Shown: piece by piece, positions 14,375 through 31,077 of the stretch
Numbering within the stretch: the stretch's first letter is position 1
Layout of the letters: the number at the start of each line of letters is the position of its first letter
Assembly (NCBI RefSeq): GCF_004114975.1
Contig: NZ_CP030051.1
Location: 4,712,001 to 4,776,000, forward strand
Direction of reading: 5' to 3'
Length of the DNA: 64,000 bases
Source: Bradyrhizobium guangdongense
GTDB taxonomy: Bacteria > Pseudomonadota > Alphaproteobacteria > Rhizobiales > Xanthobacteraceae
Made by a program: the position numbers and the translations under genes
The notes under the pieces: generated by a model
What the model was told of the DNA's origin: nothing
The model's input: the letters and a program-made list of their open reading frames with translations, nothing else
The model's database searches: none

Positions 14375-14722
14375 CCTGGCCTTACCCTTTGTTATCGCGA
14401 CCCCTTCCGGGCCCGCTGTCTTGCCGCGGCCCGTTGCCGGGACCGCAAATTCTTGTCGAGCTTCCCGCCGACGAGGCCCGCTCCGCACGGAACAATCCGC
14501 GCAAAGCGAAATCGCGCCAACCGCTCCATCACCGAGCGGAAAGCGCTTCGACGCCACAGAGGACCGCAGTATTTAGGCCGGTCAGCTCAAAGCCGCGGCC
14601 CGCGCACTGAGGTCATGCATCCGAATTCGACCTCAAGAGAACTGGCTCGAGAGACCTAAAATCGCACTGGCATTGCCTAGCTATTATCGACAGCGTTTGA
14701 GCGGCATTCGTCGAGGTTGGTG

Positions 14723-14752
14723 CCCGTTGAGCGATCCCTGGGGATCAACGGG
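14723..14752 (-). promoter_or_regulatory. Hairpin in the str-operon leader
   Basis: CCCGTT (14723-14728) pairs with AACGGG (14747-14752), and the inside GATCCC/GGGATC pairs again, giving a two-step stem with a 4-base bulge. It lies in the predicted rpsL 5' leader, about 350 bp before the start codon. No U-run follows on the minus strand, so it does not look like a simple terminator; a leader-structure or regulatory role is a guess. Confidence 0.45.
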
Positions 14753-14803
14753 TGGCCCGTTCCGACGCTGGCGATGCTCACCGCCTGTCGTTAAGTGAGG
14801 CGC

Positions 14804-14832
14804 TTTCTATAAGTGAGAATCGGTCAAGTCAA
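14804..14832 (-). promoter_or_regulatory. Candidate sigma-70-type promoter of the str/S10/spc operon
   Basis: On the minus strand TTGACT (14827-14832) is followed by TAGAAA (14804-14809) after 17 bp, or by the overlapping TATAGA (14806-14811) after 15 bp. The -35 is a 5/6 match to the housekeeping consensus. It points at rpsL and predicts a leader of roughly 420-430 nt. Seen by eye only. Confidence 0.55.
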
Positions 14833-15041
14833 GGCGAAACGACAGCGACAAAGCGCTTCTCGCGCCTTCGGAAATTGCCCGCCCGACGCCCTCGCCGCAG
14901 GCCTCCGATATGGTAGCGAAGGCTCCGCCTCTCAAGAGCTATGCAAATTATATCCGGGCGAAATATACTTTTATATCCCATGCTAAGGCTTTTTTTCCTG
15001 TTGATGCGGCAATCTGCCTCGCTCCGGCAGAGACAGGCGCC

Positions 15042-16292
15042 ATGCGGTATACCGATATTGCCATCATTGGCGGGGGACTTGCCGGCTCAACCGCCGCCGC
15101 GATGCTCGGACGCGCCGGCATTTCGGCGGTGCTGATCGACCCGCACCAGACCTATCCGGCCGATTTTCGCGTCGAAAAGCTCAGCGGTCACGGGCAGATC
15201 GAGCGATTCCAGCGGAGCGGAATCGCCGACTCAGTCCTGCGTCGCGCGACGTTCTCCGGCGAGAACTGGATCGCGCGTTTCGGCCATCTGCTCGACAAGG
15301 CGCCGACCCGGCAGTTCAACATCCGCTACGATTCCCTGGTCAACGCGGTCCGCGACGAGATCCCTGCAACGGTCGGACGAAGCTGGACCAAGGCGGTATC
15401 GGTCGAGACCAGTCCGGAGCGGCAGAGAATTGTGCTCGCCAATGACGGGACGATCTCGGCCCGTCTGGTCGTGCTCGCCAACGGCCTCAACGTCGGCCTT
15501 CGCCACCAGCTTGGCATCAAGCGAACTCTTATCAGTGCCTGCCATTCCATCTCGATCGGGTTCGACGTGGAGCCGGCGGGGCGGAATTGCTTCGACTTCC
15601 CGGCCCTGACCTATTTCTCGGAGCGGCCGAGCGACCGCATCCCCTACATCTCGCTTTTTCCGATCGGCACACGGATGCGGGCCAATCTGTTCGTCTACCG
15701 CGGCTTCGACGACCCCTGGTTGGCCCAATTTCGCCGTGCGCCGGCCGAGACATTGAACGCCGCCTTGCCGCGGCTCAAGCGGATCACCGGCCCGTTCGAC
15801 ATTGTCGGCGAAATCAAGATCCGCCCGGTCGATCTCTATGTGAATGACGCTCGTCACCAGCCGGGTGTGGTGCTGGCGGGCGATGCTTTCGCGACCTCGT
15901 GTCCGGTCGCCGGCACCGGCTGCGACAAGGTGTTCACCGACGTCGAGCGGCTCTGCAACGTCCATATCCCGCAATGGCTGGCATCCGACGGGATGGACGC
16001 GACCAAGATGGCCGCCTTCTACGCCGATCCGGTCAAGCAGGCCTGCGACCAATGGTCGACGGCGAAAGCCTTCGACTTCCGTTCCGTATCAATTGCAACG
16101 AGCCCCTACTGGACTGGGCAGCGCTGGGCGCGTTTCACGGCGTGGTCGGCCCAAGGATTGCTGCGACGGCTTGGAGGAGCGATCCATCTGGAGCCGAACT
16201 TCCTCGGTCACTCCTCGTCGTCCTCGTCCTCATCATCCTCGTCGAGGTCGTCCTCGTCGTCTTCGTCATCATCGCTGTCGACGTCGGCCTGA
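15042..16292 (+). CDS. FAD-dependent oxidoreductase/monooxygenase of the PHBH (UbiH-like) fold with a Ser-rich tail
   Basis: A 416-aa flavoprotein. The start MRYTDIAIIGGGLAGSTAAA is a Rossmann FAD-binding fold with GGGLAGS near residue 9. The later GVVLAGDAFATSCPVAGTG is the GD motif that binds the FAD ribityl chain in PHBH-type enzymes. Substrate is unknown. A longer in-frame start exists 132 bp upstream, but its sequence is not part of the fold. The last about 28 residues are almost all serine (with one internal Arg) and are encoded on the strand opposite the end of the converging ABC-transporter gene; the two genes overlap by 85 bp. Homologues probably end near LEPNFLG, and the tail may come from loss of an earlier stop codon. 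The flavin fold is sure, the reaction is not. Confidence 0.85.
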   Translation: MRYTDIAIIGGGLAGSTAAAMLGRAGISAVLIDPHQTYPADFRVEKLSGHGQIERFQRSGIADSVLRRATFSGENWIARFGHLLDKAPTRQFNIRYDSLVNAVRDEIPATVGRSWTKAVSVETSPERQRIVLANDGTISARLVVLANGLNVGLRHQLGIKRTLISACHSISIGFDVEPAGRNCFDFPALTYFSERPSDRIPYISLFPIGTRMRANLFVYRGFDDPWLAQFRRAPAETLNAALPRLKRITGPFDIVGEIKIRPVDLYVNDARHQPGVVLAGDAFATSCPVAGTGCDKVFTDVERLCNVHIPQWLASDGMDATKMAAFYADPVKQACDQWSTAKAFDFRSVSIATSPYWTGQRWARFTAWSAQGLLRRLGGAIHLEPNFLGHSSSSSSSSSSSRSSSSSSSSSLSTSA

Positions 16293-18235
16293 GCGGCCAC
16301 GCCGTGGGGCTGATGGATCTGATCGTTCCACAGCTTGCGATAAGTGCCGTTCCTGGCCAGCAGCTCGGCATGCGAGCCGCGCTCGATCGCCCTGCCCCCT
16401 GAAATCACGATGATCTCGTCCATCTCGACCACCGACGTCAGACGGTGGGTCGACCAGATCATGGTGCGACCCTTGGCGACCTTTAGCAGCGTGCGATTGA
16501 TCGCCGCCTCCGTGGTCTGGTCGAGCGCCGAGGTGGCCTCGTCCAGCAGCAGCACCGAGGGATTGCGGATGATCGCGCGCGCGATCGCGATACGCTGGCG
16601 CTGGCCGCCCGACAGCGTATCGCCGCGCTCGCCGACCGGCGTGTCGTAGCGCTGCGGCAGGCTCATGATGTAACGGTGAATCTCGGCCTTCTTGGCGGCC
16701 TCCTCGACCTCCTCGTCGGTCGCGCCCTCCTTGCCGAGCCGAATGTTCTCGCGGATCGACATGTTGAACAGCATGTTCTCCTGGAACACCACCGCCATGC
16801 TCCGGCGCAGCGAATCCAGGGTCACCTTGCGCACATCGACGCCGTCGATGGTGACGCGGCCCTCGTCCGGCACGTAGAGGCGCAGGATCAGGTTGAGCAA
16901 CGTGCTCTTGCCGGAGCCCGACGGACCGACGATGGCGATGCGCTTGCCGACATTGAGCTTGAGGCTGAGATTGTCCAGCACCGGCATCTGGCTGCCCTCG
17001 TACTGGAACGTCACGTGGTCGAAGGTGATGTCGTTGGTGATGCGCGGCAGGTCGGGCGCACCTGGACGATCGGCGCCGCGCGTGGGCTCGTCGAGCAGCT
17101 CCTGGATATGACGGATCGCGGCGGCCGAGGAGATCGACACCGGGATGAAGTGCATCACGTGGGCGATGTTGTAGGAGACCTCCCAGAACGCGCTCTCGAA
17201 GGTGACGAAGGTGCCGATGGTGATCTGGCCCTTGGTCGCAAGGTAAGCGCCGATCGCGAGCACGACGAGGTGCAACAGCAGCACCGAGATGGTGACCGTT
17301 CGTTCGACCATCGTCGACAGGAATCCGGCGGCGGCAATCCGGTCGCGGGTCGCGTCGTTGCGGAAGGTGAAGAAGCCGAACATCTTGCGCTGCAGGCTGA
17401 ACGCCTTGATCACGGCCTGCGCCGCCACGTTCTCCTGCACCATGCCGAGCAGCGCGCTTTCGTTGAGCTTCTGCTCGTAATTGGCCTGCACCGCCTTCGG
17501 GGTCAGGATGCGCGGGCCGATCAGGGTGATCGGAAACACCAGCAGCGCGACCACCGCGAGCTGCCAGTTCAGGAACAGCATCAGGATGATGCCGGCGATC
17601 AGCTCCAGGAAGGGCAGCGCGGCGCTGTTGGTGAAGGTCTTGACCGAGCCTTCGAAGGCCGACAGGTCGACCGAGAAGCGCGACAGGATCTCGCCGCGCT
17701 TGGTGCGGCCGAAATAGGCCGCCGGAAGGTCCTGAACGTGCTCGAACAGGCGCTTGCGGACGTCGGAGATGACGCAAGCCGCCAGCCGCGCGTCCCAGCG
17801 CTCATACCAGACCGCGACGATGGAGGTGAAGATTCCGGCCGCCGCGAGCACGCCGAGGATCTTGTACAGCGCCTGAAAGTCCTCCTCGCCGAGCGCGTCA
17901 TCGATCAGGAATTTCAGGCTGAGCGGCATGATGACGTTGAACAGCGTCTCGACCAGAACACCGAACGCCACATAGCCAAGGATGCGCTTGTAATTGGACA
18001 GGAAGGGTTTGACGAAACCCAGGATGGTCGCGAGCGCGCCGGCGGCCTCACGGGCGGTAAAGACGACGAGATCCTCGTCATCATCGTCGTCGAGCTCAAG
18101 CTCGTCGTCGGCGTCTTCGTCGCCCTCGTCGTCTTCAAGCTCGGGCTCGGCAGCGGCAGCGAGCTTGGTCTCGAGCTCGGCCGCCTCTTGCGCGGCGAGC
18201 TTCTGTTTGTCGGGAGAGAGAGGCCTGGACGCCAT
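16208..18235 (-). CDS. Type I ABC exporter (fused membrane and ATPase domains) with acidic N- and C-terminal tails
   Basis: A 675-aa half-transporter expected to act as a homodimer in the inner membrane. Residues 31-55 form an Asp/Glu-rich stretch, about residues 75-370 are the six-helix membrane domain, and the ATPase domain follows with Walker A GPSGSGKST (437-445), signature LSGGQ (541-545), Walker B VLLLDE (561-566) and H-loop STH (595-597). The last about 25 residues are again almost all Asp and Glu. The ATPase core is complete, so it should be active. Substrate is unknown; MsbA-like lipid/glycan flippases have the same layout. It lies 135 bp downstream of the FAD/methyltransferase gene on the same strand and may be cotranscribed with it. 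Its 3' end is antisense to the flavoprotein tail. Confidence 0.9.
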   Translation of the reverse strand: MASRPLSPDKQKLAAQEAAELETKLAAAAEPELEDDEGDEDADDELELDDDDDEDLVVFTAREAAGALATILGFVKPFLSNYKRILGYVAFGVLVETLFNVIMPLSLKFLIDDALGEEDFQALYKILGVLAAAGIFTSIVAVWYERWDARLAACVISDVRKRLFEHVQDLPAAYFGRTKRGEILSRFSVDLSAFEGSVKTFTNSAALPFLELIAGIILMLFLNWQLAVVALLVFPITLIGPRILTPKAVQANYEQKLNESALLGMVQENVAAQAVIKAFSLQRKMFGFFTFRNDATRDRIAAAGFLSTMVERTVTISVLLLHLVVLAIGAYLATKGQITIGTFVTFESAFWEVSYNIAHVMHFIPVSISSAAAIRHIQELLDEPTRGADRPGAPDLPRITNDITFDHVTFQYEGSQMPVLDNLSLKLNVGKRIAIVGPSGSGKSTLLNLILRLYVPDEGRVTIDGVDVRKVTLDSLRRSMAVVFQENMLFNMSIRENIRLGKEGATDEEVEEAAKKAEIHRYIMSLPQRYDTPVGERGDTLSGGQRQRIAIARAIIRNPSVLLLDEATSALDQTTEAAINRTLLKVAKGRTMIWSTHRLTSVVEMDEIIVISGGRAIERGSHAELLARNGTYRKLWNDQIHQPHGVAAQADVDSDDDEDDEDDLDEDDEDEDDEE

Positions 18236-18370
18236 GAAACCAACCGATGCTGACGGCCGGCATGACCGCAGAGAAAGCAGGACATAGCGGCGGGGCCGCT
18301 ATGTCGCCGATTCTATGCGATCAGGATCAATTCGGCAAAGCAATTGGCGAAATTCATCCATCCCGTGGTG

Positions 18371-20434
18371 CTAATCGTCGTCTTCGTCCTCGACCTTATC
18401 GAAGAAGGAATAGCGCAGGGAATCGGCGTCGGCATACCACTCGCCCGGACCCTTGTTGGCGGCGAGCGTCGCTTCCCAGAGCGCGTCGGTGCAGTCCTTG
18501 CGGTGCATCGACAGATCGAAGCCGTTGCCGAAGAACAGCTCGGACCATTCCCACCAGGTGCCCAGCTTCTTGACCCCGCGCAGCAGGTCGTAGCGATCGA
18601 TCACGACCGACGCCATGTCCGAAGTCACCGAACCGAACACGAGGCCGGTCTTGACCACGCGATTCAATTCGCGGATCGCGCGAACCACCTGCTTCGGAGC
18701 CACATGGCAGAGGCTGGTTTCGAACACGTAGTCGAAGCTGCCGTCCTTGAACGGCATGTCGGTGATCGAGCCGAGCTTGTTATACTTCTTCAGCGCCTTC
18801 GGCGTCCTGGCGTGGATGGCGCGATTGTTCTCGATGCCCCAGGCATCGATGCCGCGCTCGCGTAGCGCACCGACCAGCTCGCCACTGGCGGAACCCGCGA
18901 CCAGGAGCTTGGCGCCCTTCGTCTTGCCCCAGACGATACCGACCAGCCTGCTCAGATAATCGGGGTCCGTGAAATGGCTCCAAACCTCGCTGTAGGGGCC
19001 AAGGCCGCGATAGTTCTCGAAATAATCGCGGTTGATCTTGTCCGAGACCGGCTCGCCATTCTCCTGCGCACGCTCGCGCCGCAGCCGCATCATCTCGGTC
19101 AGGATGATGTCGGTCGCCGCGTCCGAGGAGTCGAGCAGGCCGTTCAGGGTGGAGTCGAACAGATAGTCGCCGACCACGACGATCCCTGGATGTTCCTTCG
19201 GCTCCGGCCGATGATTGGTCATGACGTCACGCACCGGCAGACCGCCCGGAATCGCGTTCACCGACGATAGCCAGCGATGGATCTTGCCCTCCATGAAATG
19301 CGCGCGGGCATCGCCGAGCGAGGCCGGCAGCGATTTCAGCGCGGCATCGATCAGTTCCTGATCCGACAGATTGGCGAAGGCCAGCGCATCGGAGCCGGGG
19401 ATCAGCCAGTTCAGGACCCCGTGCCGGCCGACGTCGTGGCGCGCGCCCTCGTTGTAGACGCAGCAGCCGCCGAAGGCTTCCGACATGAACCAGGCGCCGG
19501 GAATCTTTTCGCCCCAGAACGGGGTGTCGAACAGGATCGAGACGCGCAAATAATGCGCGGGACGATCGAAATAGGCGACGTGCTTGACCATCGACTTGCG
19601 CAGCTGCTCGCCTTCCCACCCCACAGTGGAGAGCCAGGAGTGCGGAAGGCAGACCAGCACGAGGTCGAAGTCGCGCGTCTCCGGCCCCTTCCCGTTCATC
19701 ATCTTGAGCTGATAGCGGCCGGTCGGCGCCTTGCCGACGGTGAGGACGCGATGATTGAGCTGGATGTCGGCGTTGACCTCCGACTGGAGGCATTCGATCA
19801 GCTGCTCGTTGCCGTTCTGGATGGAGTAGAGGCCGATATAGCCGTCGACATCCATCAGATAGTTCTTGAGCGCGTTGAGGCCATTGGTGTTGTGGCTTTC
19901 GGTCGCGATGTCCGAACGCGCCATCACCTTGAAGAAACGCTTTGCGGTCTCGTCCTCGACCTCCTCGTCGAGCACCTGCTCGGCGGTCTTGTAGGCCCAG
20001 GGGTTCTCGTTGTCGTGGGCGCCGACGCCCTCGTAATATTCGATCGGCGACATCGCTTCAGCGCAGCGCTTGCGGAAGGCCTCGATCGCGGCCGCGGTCT
20101 TGACGCCGTATTTGCGGCGCATGCCCGGTACGTCGTTCAAGAGTTCGCCGTCGAGGTGCACCTGCTCGGCGTCCATCGGAATGGTCTGCAGTCCGAAATG
20201 CTGGATCAGCTCGCGCAGCGGATCGGGACCCGTCATCGAGTAGTCGTAGATCTCGGCAACGCCGGCCTCGTACATCGCCGGTGCGGAATCGAATTTGCGC
20301 GTGACGATCTTGCCGCCGAGCCGGTCGGACGCTTCGTAGATGGTGATGCGGCAGAGGTCGCCGAGCTTACGCTTCAGATACCAGGCGCTCATCAGCCCGC
20401 CGGGGCCGCCGCCTACGATTGCAAGATCAAGCAT
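18371..20434 (-). CDS. Fusion protein: FAD-dependent amine-oxidase-like domain + SAM-methyltransferase-like domain
   Basis: A 687-aa two-domain protein. The N-terminal part (about 1-450) starts MLDLAIVGGGPGGLMSAWYL, with EASDRLGGKIVTRKFD further on, the dinucleotide-binding and GG motifs of the amine oxidase/protoporphyrinogen oxidase/phytoene desaturase superfamily; HPGIVVVGDYLFDSTLNGLL is the C-terminal FAD contact. The C-terminal part (about 505-620) reads LLVAGSASGELVGALRERG, then IEN, ITDMPFKDGSFDYVFETS and ELNRVVKTG, the order of motifs of a class I SAM methyltransferase (Methyltransf_11 type). It ends in a short acidic tail, EDEDDD. Substrate unknown. The combination suggests oxidation and methylation of one metabolite, perhaps exported by the neighbouring ABC protein; that is inference. 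Confidence 0.85.
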   Translation of the reverse strand: MLDLAIVGGGPGGLMSAWYLKRKLGDLCRITIYEASDRLGGKIVTRKFDSAPAMYEAGVAEIYDYSMTGPDPLRELIQHFGLQTIPMDAEQVHLDGELLNDVPGMRRKYGVKTAAAIEAFRKRCAEAMSPIEYYEGVGAHDNENPWAYKTAEQVLDEEVEDETAKRFFKVMARSDIATESHNTNGLNALKNYLMDVDGYIGLYSIQNGNEQLIECLQSEVNADIQLNHRVLTVGKAPTGRYQLKMMNGKGPETRDFDLVLVCLPHSWLSTVGWEGEQLRKSMVKHVAYFDRPAHYLRVSILFDTPFWGEKIPGAWFMSEAFGGCCVYNEGARHDVGRHGVLNWLIPGSDALAFANLSDQELIDAALKSLPASLGDARAHFMEGKIHRWLSSVNAIPGGLPVRDVMTNHRPEPKEHPGIVVVGDYLFDSTLNGLLDSSDAATDIILTEMMRLRRERAQENGEPVSDKINRDYFENYRGLGPYSEVWSHFTDPDYLSRLVGIVWGKTKGAKLLVAGSASGELVGALRERGIDAWGIENNRAIHARTPKALKKYNKLGSITDMPFKDGSFDYVFETSLCHVAPKQVVRAIRELNRVVKTGLVFGSVTSDMASVVIDRYDLLRGVKKLGTWWEWSELFFGNGFDLSMHRKDCTDALWEATLAANKGPGEWYADADSLRYSFFDKVEDEDDD

Positions 20435-20565
20435 ATGAGTTCCGTGGTCTCCGGCCCTGCCCCCGTCACGGGACCACCGGTCTAAGTTGCCTTAGCAAAA
20501 GCTCTTTTCAGCCTGAAGGAAAGATGAACAAAGACTGATCCTGCATTGCAGAAAGCGCAGAAAGC

Positions 20566-20594
20566 AACAAAAAGGCCGGCAAAAGCCGGCCTTT
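20566..20594 (-). terminator. Rho-independent terminator of rpoC
   Basis: A 10-bp perfect stem, AAAGGCCGGC (20571-20580) and GCCGGCCTTT (20585-20594), with an AAAA loop is followed on the minus strand by TTTTTGTT. It lies 33 bp after the rpoC stop and separates rpoBC from the FAD/methyltransferase gene downstream. Confidence 0.93.
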
Positions 20595-20626
20595 CCGTTA
20601 TCCTCAGTAATCGTACGGAGGAGCTA

Positions 20627-24823
<4,197 letters not shown>

Positions 24824-24952
24824 CGTCTTCTCCTCGCGTACCGGTCGCCTCCGGCCGCAAATTCGAAAATCACTCGAGCGGGGCGCCCTGCCCTCAAGGC
24901 ATCGGGAGGGGCGCCAATGCCCGGCCGCGAAGGCCGGGCATGAAAGGTCGTG

Positions 24953-29077
<4,125 letters not shown>

Positions 29078-29549
29078 CGTGGCCTCTCATTTTCGTCGCC
29101 CGCTCCGGGCGAACCGTCCGGAACGCGGCTGCCACCGCTCCCCGGGTTGAATTTGTCGAACCCGCTTTGGGGGCCGGAGACTCAGTTTCAGGCGGGAATG
29201 TCCTGAATCTGTTCTTCAGACCTTCAAAACGCAAAACGACGCGCGGGGCGCTGGTGCGCGCCCGCCCGTCTCAACGATCGTCTTCACGGACTGCAAAAGC
29301 CCGAAATAGCCTGCTCTCCCAACGGCTTACAGGGAAATCCGACGCCCTGCCCACCGCGCTTTCGTGCTGCCGACCCGATATGGGGCGACAATAGTGCAGA
29401 TTCGAGGGACAAACCCTCAAATCCCCACACATTTTCGTGTTTGGCCTGCGTCGGGACGATCCGTCGCACGCCTTTTGCATCCGGCCCACCCTTCTGAGGG
29501 CGAACCAAGGTCCCGGGCCTCGACCCGGGACCTTGCCCGTAAGCGTTGC
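29078..29549 (-). other. rplL-rpoB intergenic region
   Basis: A 472-bp gap inside the rplJL-rpoBC cluster. It holds the hairpin at 29507-29534 just after rplL, which may be a partial terminator/attenuator as in other bacteria, where rpoBC is expressed below the level of rplJL. No clear second promoter for rpoB was recognised, and open frames here look like noise. Confidence 0.6.
29507..29534 (-). terminator. Hairpin after rplL (possible attenuator)
   Basis: AAGGTCCCGGG (29507-29517) and CCCGGGACCTT (29524-29534) form an 11-bp perfect stem with a 6-base loop, 15 bp after the rplL stop. On the minus strand it is followed by GGTTCGCC, not a U-run, so full termination is unlikely; read-through to rpoB or an RNA-processing site is more plausible. 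Confidence 0.6.
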
Positions 29550-29927
29550 TTACTTGAGCTCGACCTTCGCGCCAGCCTTCTCGAGCTGGGCCTTGATCTT
29601 GTCGGCTTCGTCCTTGTTCACGCCTTCCTTCAGCGGCTTCGGAGCACCCTCGACGAGGTCCTTTGCTTCCTTCAGGCCGAGACCGGTGATGGCGCGGACT
29701 TCCTTGATGACCTCGATCTTCTTGTCGCCGGCGCTGGCGAGAACGACCGTGAACTCGGTCTTCTCTTCCGCCGGAGCGGCAGCGGCGCCACCACCAGCCG
29801 GGCCGGCCACGGCGACAGCCGCGGCAGCCGAAACGCCCCACTTCTCTTCGAGGAGCTTCGCGAGTTCGGCAGCCTCGAGCACAGTGAGGCTCGAGAGGTC
29901 GTCAACGATCTTCTGCAAGTCAGCCAT
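29550..29927 (-). CDS. rplL: 50S ribosomal protein L7/L12
   Basis: L7/L12 (125 aa) forms the mobile stalk that recruits translation GTPases. The N-terminal dimerisation part [20 protein letters not shown] is followed by an Ala/Gly/Pro hinge (about residues 38-52) and the C-terminal domain with [20 protein letters not shown] and [14 protein letters not shown]. It lies 54 bp after rplJ. Confidence 0.99.
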   Translation of the reverse strand: MADLQKIVDDLSSLTVLEAAELAKLLEEKWGVSAAAAVAVAGPAGGGAAAAPAEEKTEFTVVLASAGDKKIEVIKEVRAITGLGLKEAKDLVEGAPKPLKEGVNKDEADKIKAQLEKAGAKVELK

Positions 29928-29981
29928 TGTTCAGTTTCCTTGAGTGTAAGTCTGGTTCGGGTTTGAGTTTTGCGAAGGGCG

Positions 29982-30500
29982 TCAGGCCGCTTCGCCCTTT
30001 GAGGCATGAGCCTGGATGACGCGCGCGAGCTTGCCCGCGGGCGCGTTGGCGAGCTGAGCAAGCTTGGTCGCCGGGGCCACGATGAGGCCGACGATCTTGC
30101 CGCGCAGTTCGTCAAGCGACGGCAGCGAGGCAAGCGCCTTCACGCCGTCGACATTCAGGACGGTCTTTCCCATCGAGCCGCCGATGATGACGAACTTTTC
30201 GTTCGCCTTGGCGAATTCGATGGCGACCTTCGGCGCCGCTACCGGATCGTTCGAAGTGGCGATCACGGTCGGTCCCTTCAGCATGGGGCCGATGGCAACG
30301 ACGTCAGTGCCTTCAAGAGCAATTTTGGCGAGACGGTTCTTCGAGACCTTCACCGAGGCACCCGCCTGCTTCATCTGCTGGCGCAGCTTCTGCATCTGGG
30401 CGACGGTGAGGCCGGAATATTGAGCAACGATCGCGACGCTCGTGGTCTTGAAGACCCCATTGAGCTGTTCGACCGCGTCTTTTTTTGCCGCTCGTTCCAC
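29982..30500 (-). CDS. rplJ: 50S ribosomal protein L10 (GTG start)
   Basis: L10 (172 aa) anchors L7/L12 dimers to the 50S stalk base. The start was set at GTG 30500, giving (M)[19 protein letters not shown], the known rhizobial N-terminus, with GGAAAGAG in front; a longer frame from 30554 runs through the leader hairpin and has no family sequence. The core [20 protein letters not shown] and the C-terminal L7/L12-binding helix (after about residue 140) are present. Confidence 0.94.
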   Translation of the reverse strand: MERAAKKDAVEQLNGVFKTTSVAIVAQYSGLTVAQMQKLRQQMKQAGASVKVSKNRLAKIALEGTDVVAIGPMLKGPTVIATSNDPVAAPKVAIEFAKANEKFVIIGGSMGKTVLNVDGVKALASLPSLDELRGKIVGLIVAPATKLAQLANAPAGKLARVIQAHASKGEAA

Positions 30501-30534
30501 AGCAAGCTCTTTCCGGTTGGCGGTCAACGCGAAA

Positions 30535-30566
30535 GCGGGACCGCCGGGTTGCACCCATCGTCCCGC
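30535..30566 (-). promoter_or_regulatory. Nested hairpin in the rplJ 5' leader (candidate L10 autoregulatory element)
   Basis: An outer 7-bp stem, GCGGGAC (30535-30541) with GTCCCGC (30560-30566), encloses a second stem, GGGT/ACCC (30546-30549, 30553-30556). It ends 34 bp before the GTG start of rplJ. In many bacteria L10 or the L10-L12 complex binds such a leader and represses rplJL; position and shape fit, but the consensus of the family was not compared. Confidence 0.5.
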
Positions 30567-31045
30567 CTAAACCTGAACCTCAGGGCCAAAACCCATCGGA
30601 CACGCCGGGCAAGACGACAATTCAAAGCCTGCCCTCCGGGAGCCCCTAAGAGCCCACGGCGTGTCGAGGTCCGAACCAAACTCCTTCCGCGGCTACCCCT
30701 AAGGTAGGCGCGAAGTGAAATCCGGTCTTCACCCGTCTATGCAGGCCGTGCGATTAAGCCGTTGAGAAATCGGAATTTCCCGCGAGCGCCTGCAGTCTTG
30801 GACAGGACAAGGCCAGTCGGCGAACCGCCCGACCTCTGCCCGCATCCCACCGGCCGATGGATTTTCTCTCCTTTTTGGGCAAATCCTTGCGGACGTCCTG
30901 AAAAGGAATGATCTCCTGCGTGTCGGGTTTTCGGAATGCGTGCACGGACGCGCCAGCCAGGGCCGGCACGTCCGGAGGCGGTTCTTTAACCGCTCTCTGC
31001 CTGATTGCCAAGAGCAAAATTCACACCAGTTCCAATCCGTTGCCG

Positions 31046-31067
31046 GTCGGGCCTAATACGGCCCGAC
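31046..31067 (-). terminator. GC-rich hairpin after the 2-hydroxyacid dehydrogenase gene
   Basis: GTCGGGCC (31046-31053) pairs with GGCCCGAC (31060-31067) around TAATAC, 11 bp after the stop codon of the dehydrogenase gene. No U-run follows on the minus strand, so termination may need Rho, or the stem may protect the 3' end. Confidence 0.5.
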
Positions 31068-31077
31068 AAGGGCCGAT

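Larger units (their letters stand above)
14375..15041. other. Divergent intergenic region upstream of rpsL and of the flavoprotein gene
   Basis: About 670 bp without a convincing gene. On the minus strand it holds a promoter-like sequence (14804-14832) and about 430 bp of rpsL leader with an imperfect hairpin (14723-14752). The right part, 14900-15041, is noticeably AT-richer (for example TATATCC and AATATAC near 14945-14970) and probably carries the promoter of the plus-strand flavoprotein gene. Open frames crossing the region show no protein-like composition. Confidence 0.6.
30501..31077 (-). other. rplJ leader and spacer after the 2-hydroxyacid dehydrogenase gene
   Basis: A 577-bp gap. 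The part next to rplJ holds a nested hairpin (30535-30566); the part next to the dehydrogenase gene holds a GC-rich hairpin (31046-31067). A promoter for rplJL is expected here but none was seen convincingly. An 87-codon open frame at 30754-31017 (minus) lacks clear protein features and was not called. Confidence 0.55.

Noticed and set aside
14910..15041. A 44-codon N-terminal extension of the flavoprotein
   Set aside because: The FAD-binding fold starts directly after the ATG at 15042. The upstream part is AT-rich and promoter-like.
17994..18287. A plus-strand frame with a long poly-Ser run
   Set aside because: It is the complement of the acidic N-terminal stretch of the ABC exporter and has no other support.
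30754..31017. An 87-codon minus-strand frame upstream of rplJ
   Set aside because: No ribosome binding site, no recognisable motif and no partner gene; it lies where an rplJL promoter is expected.
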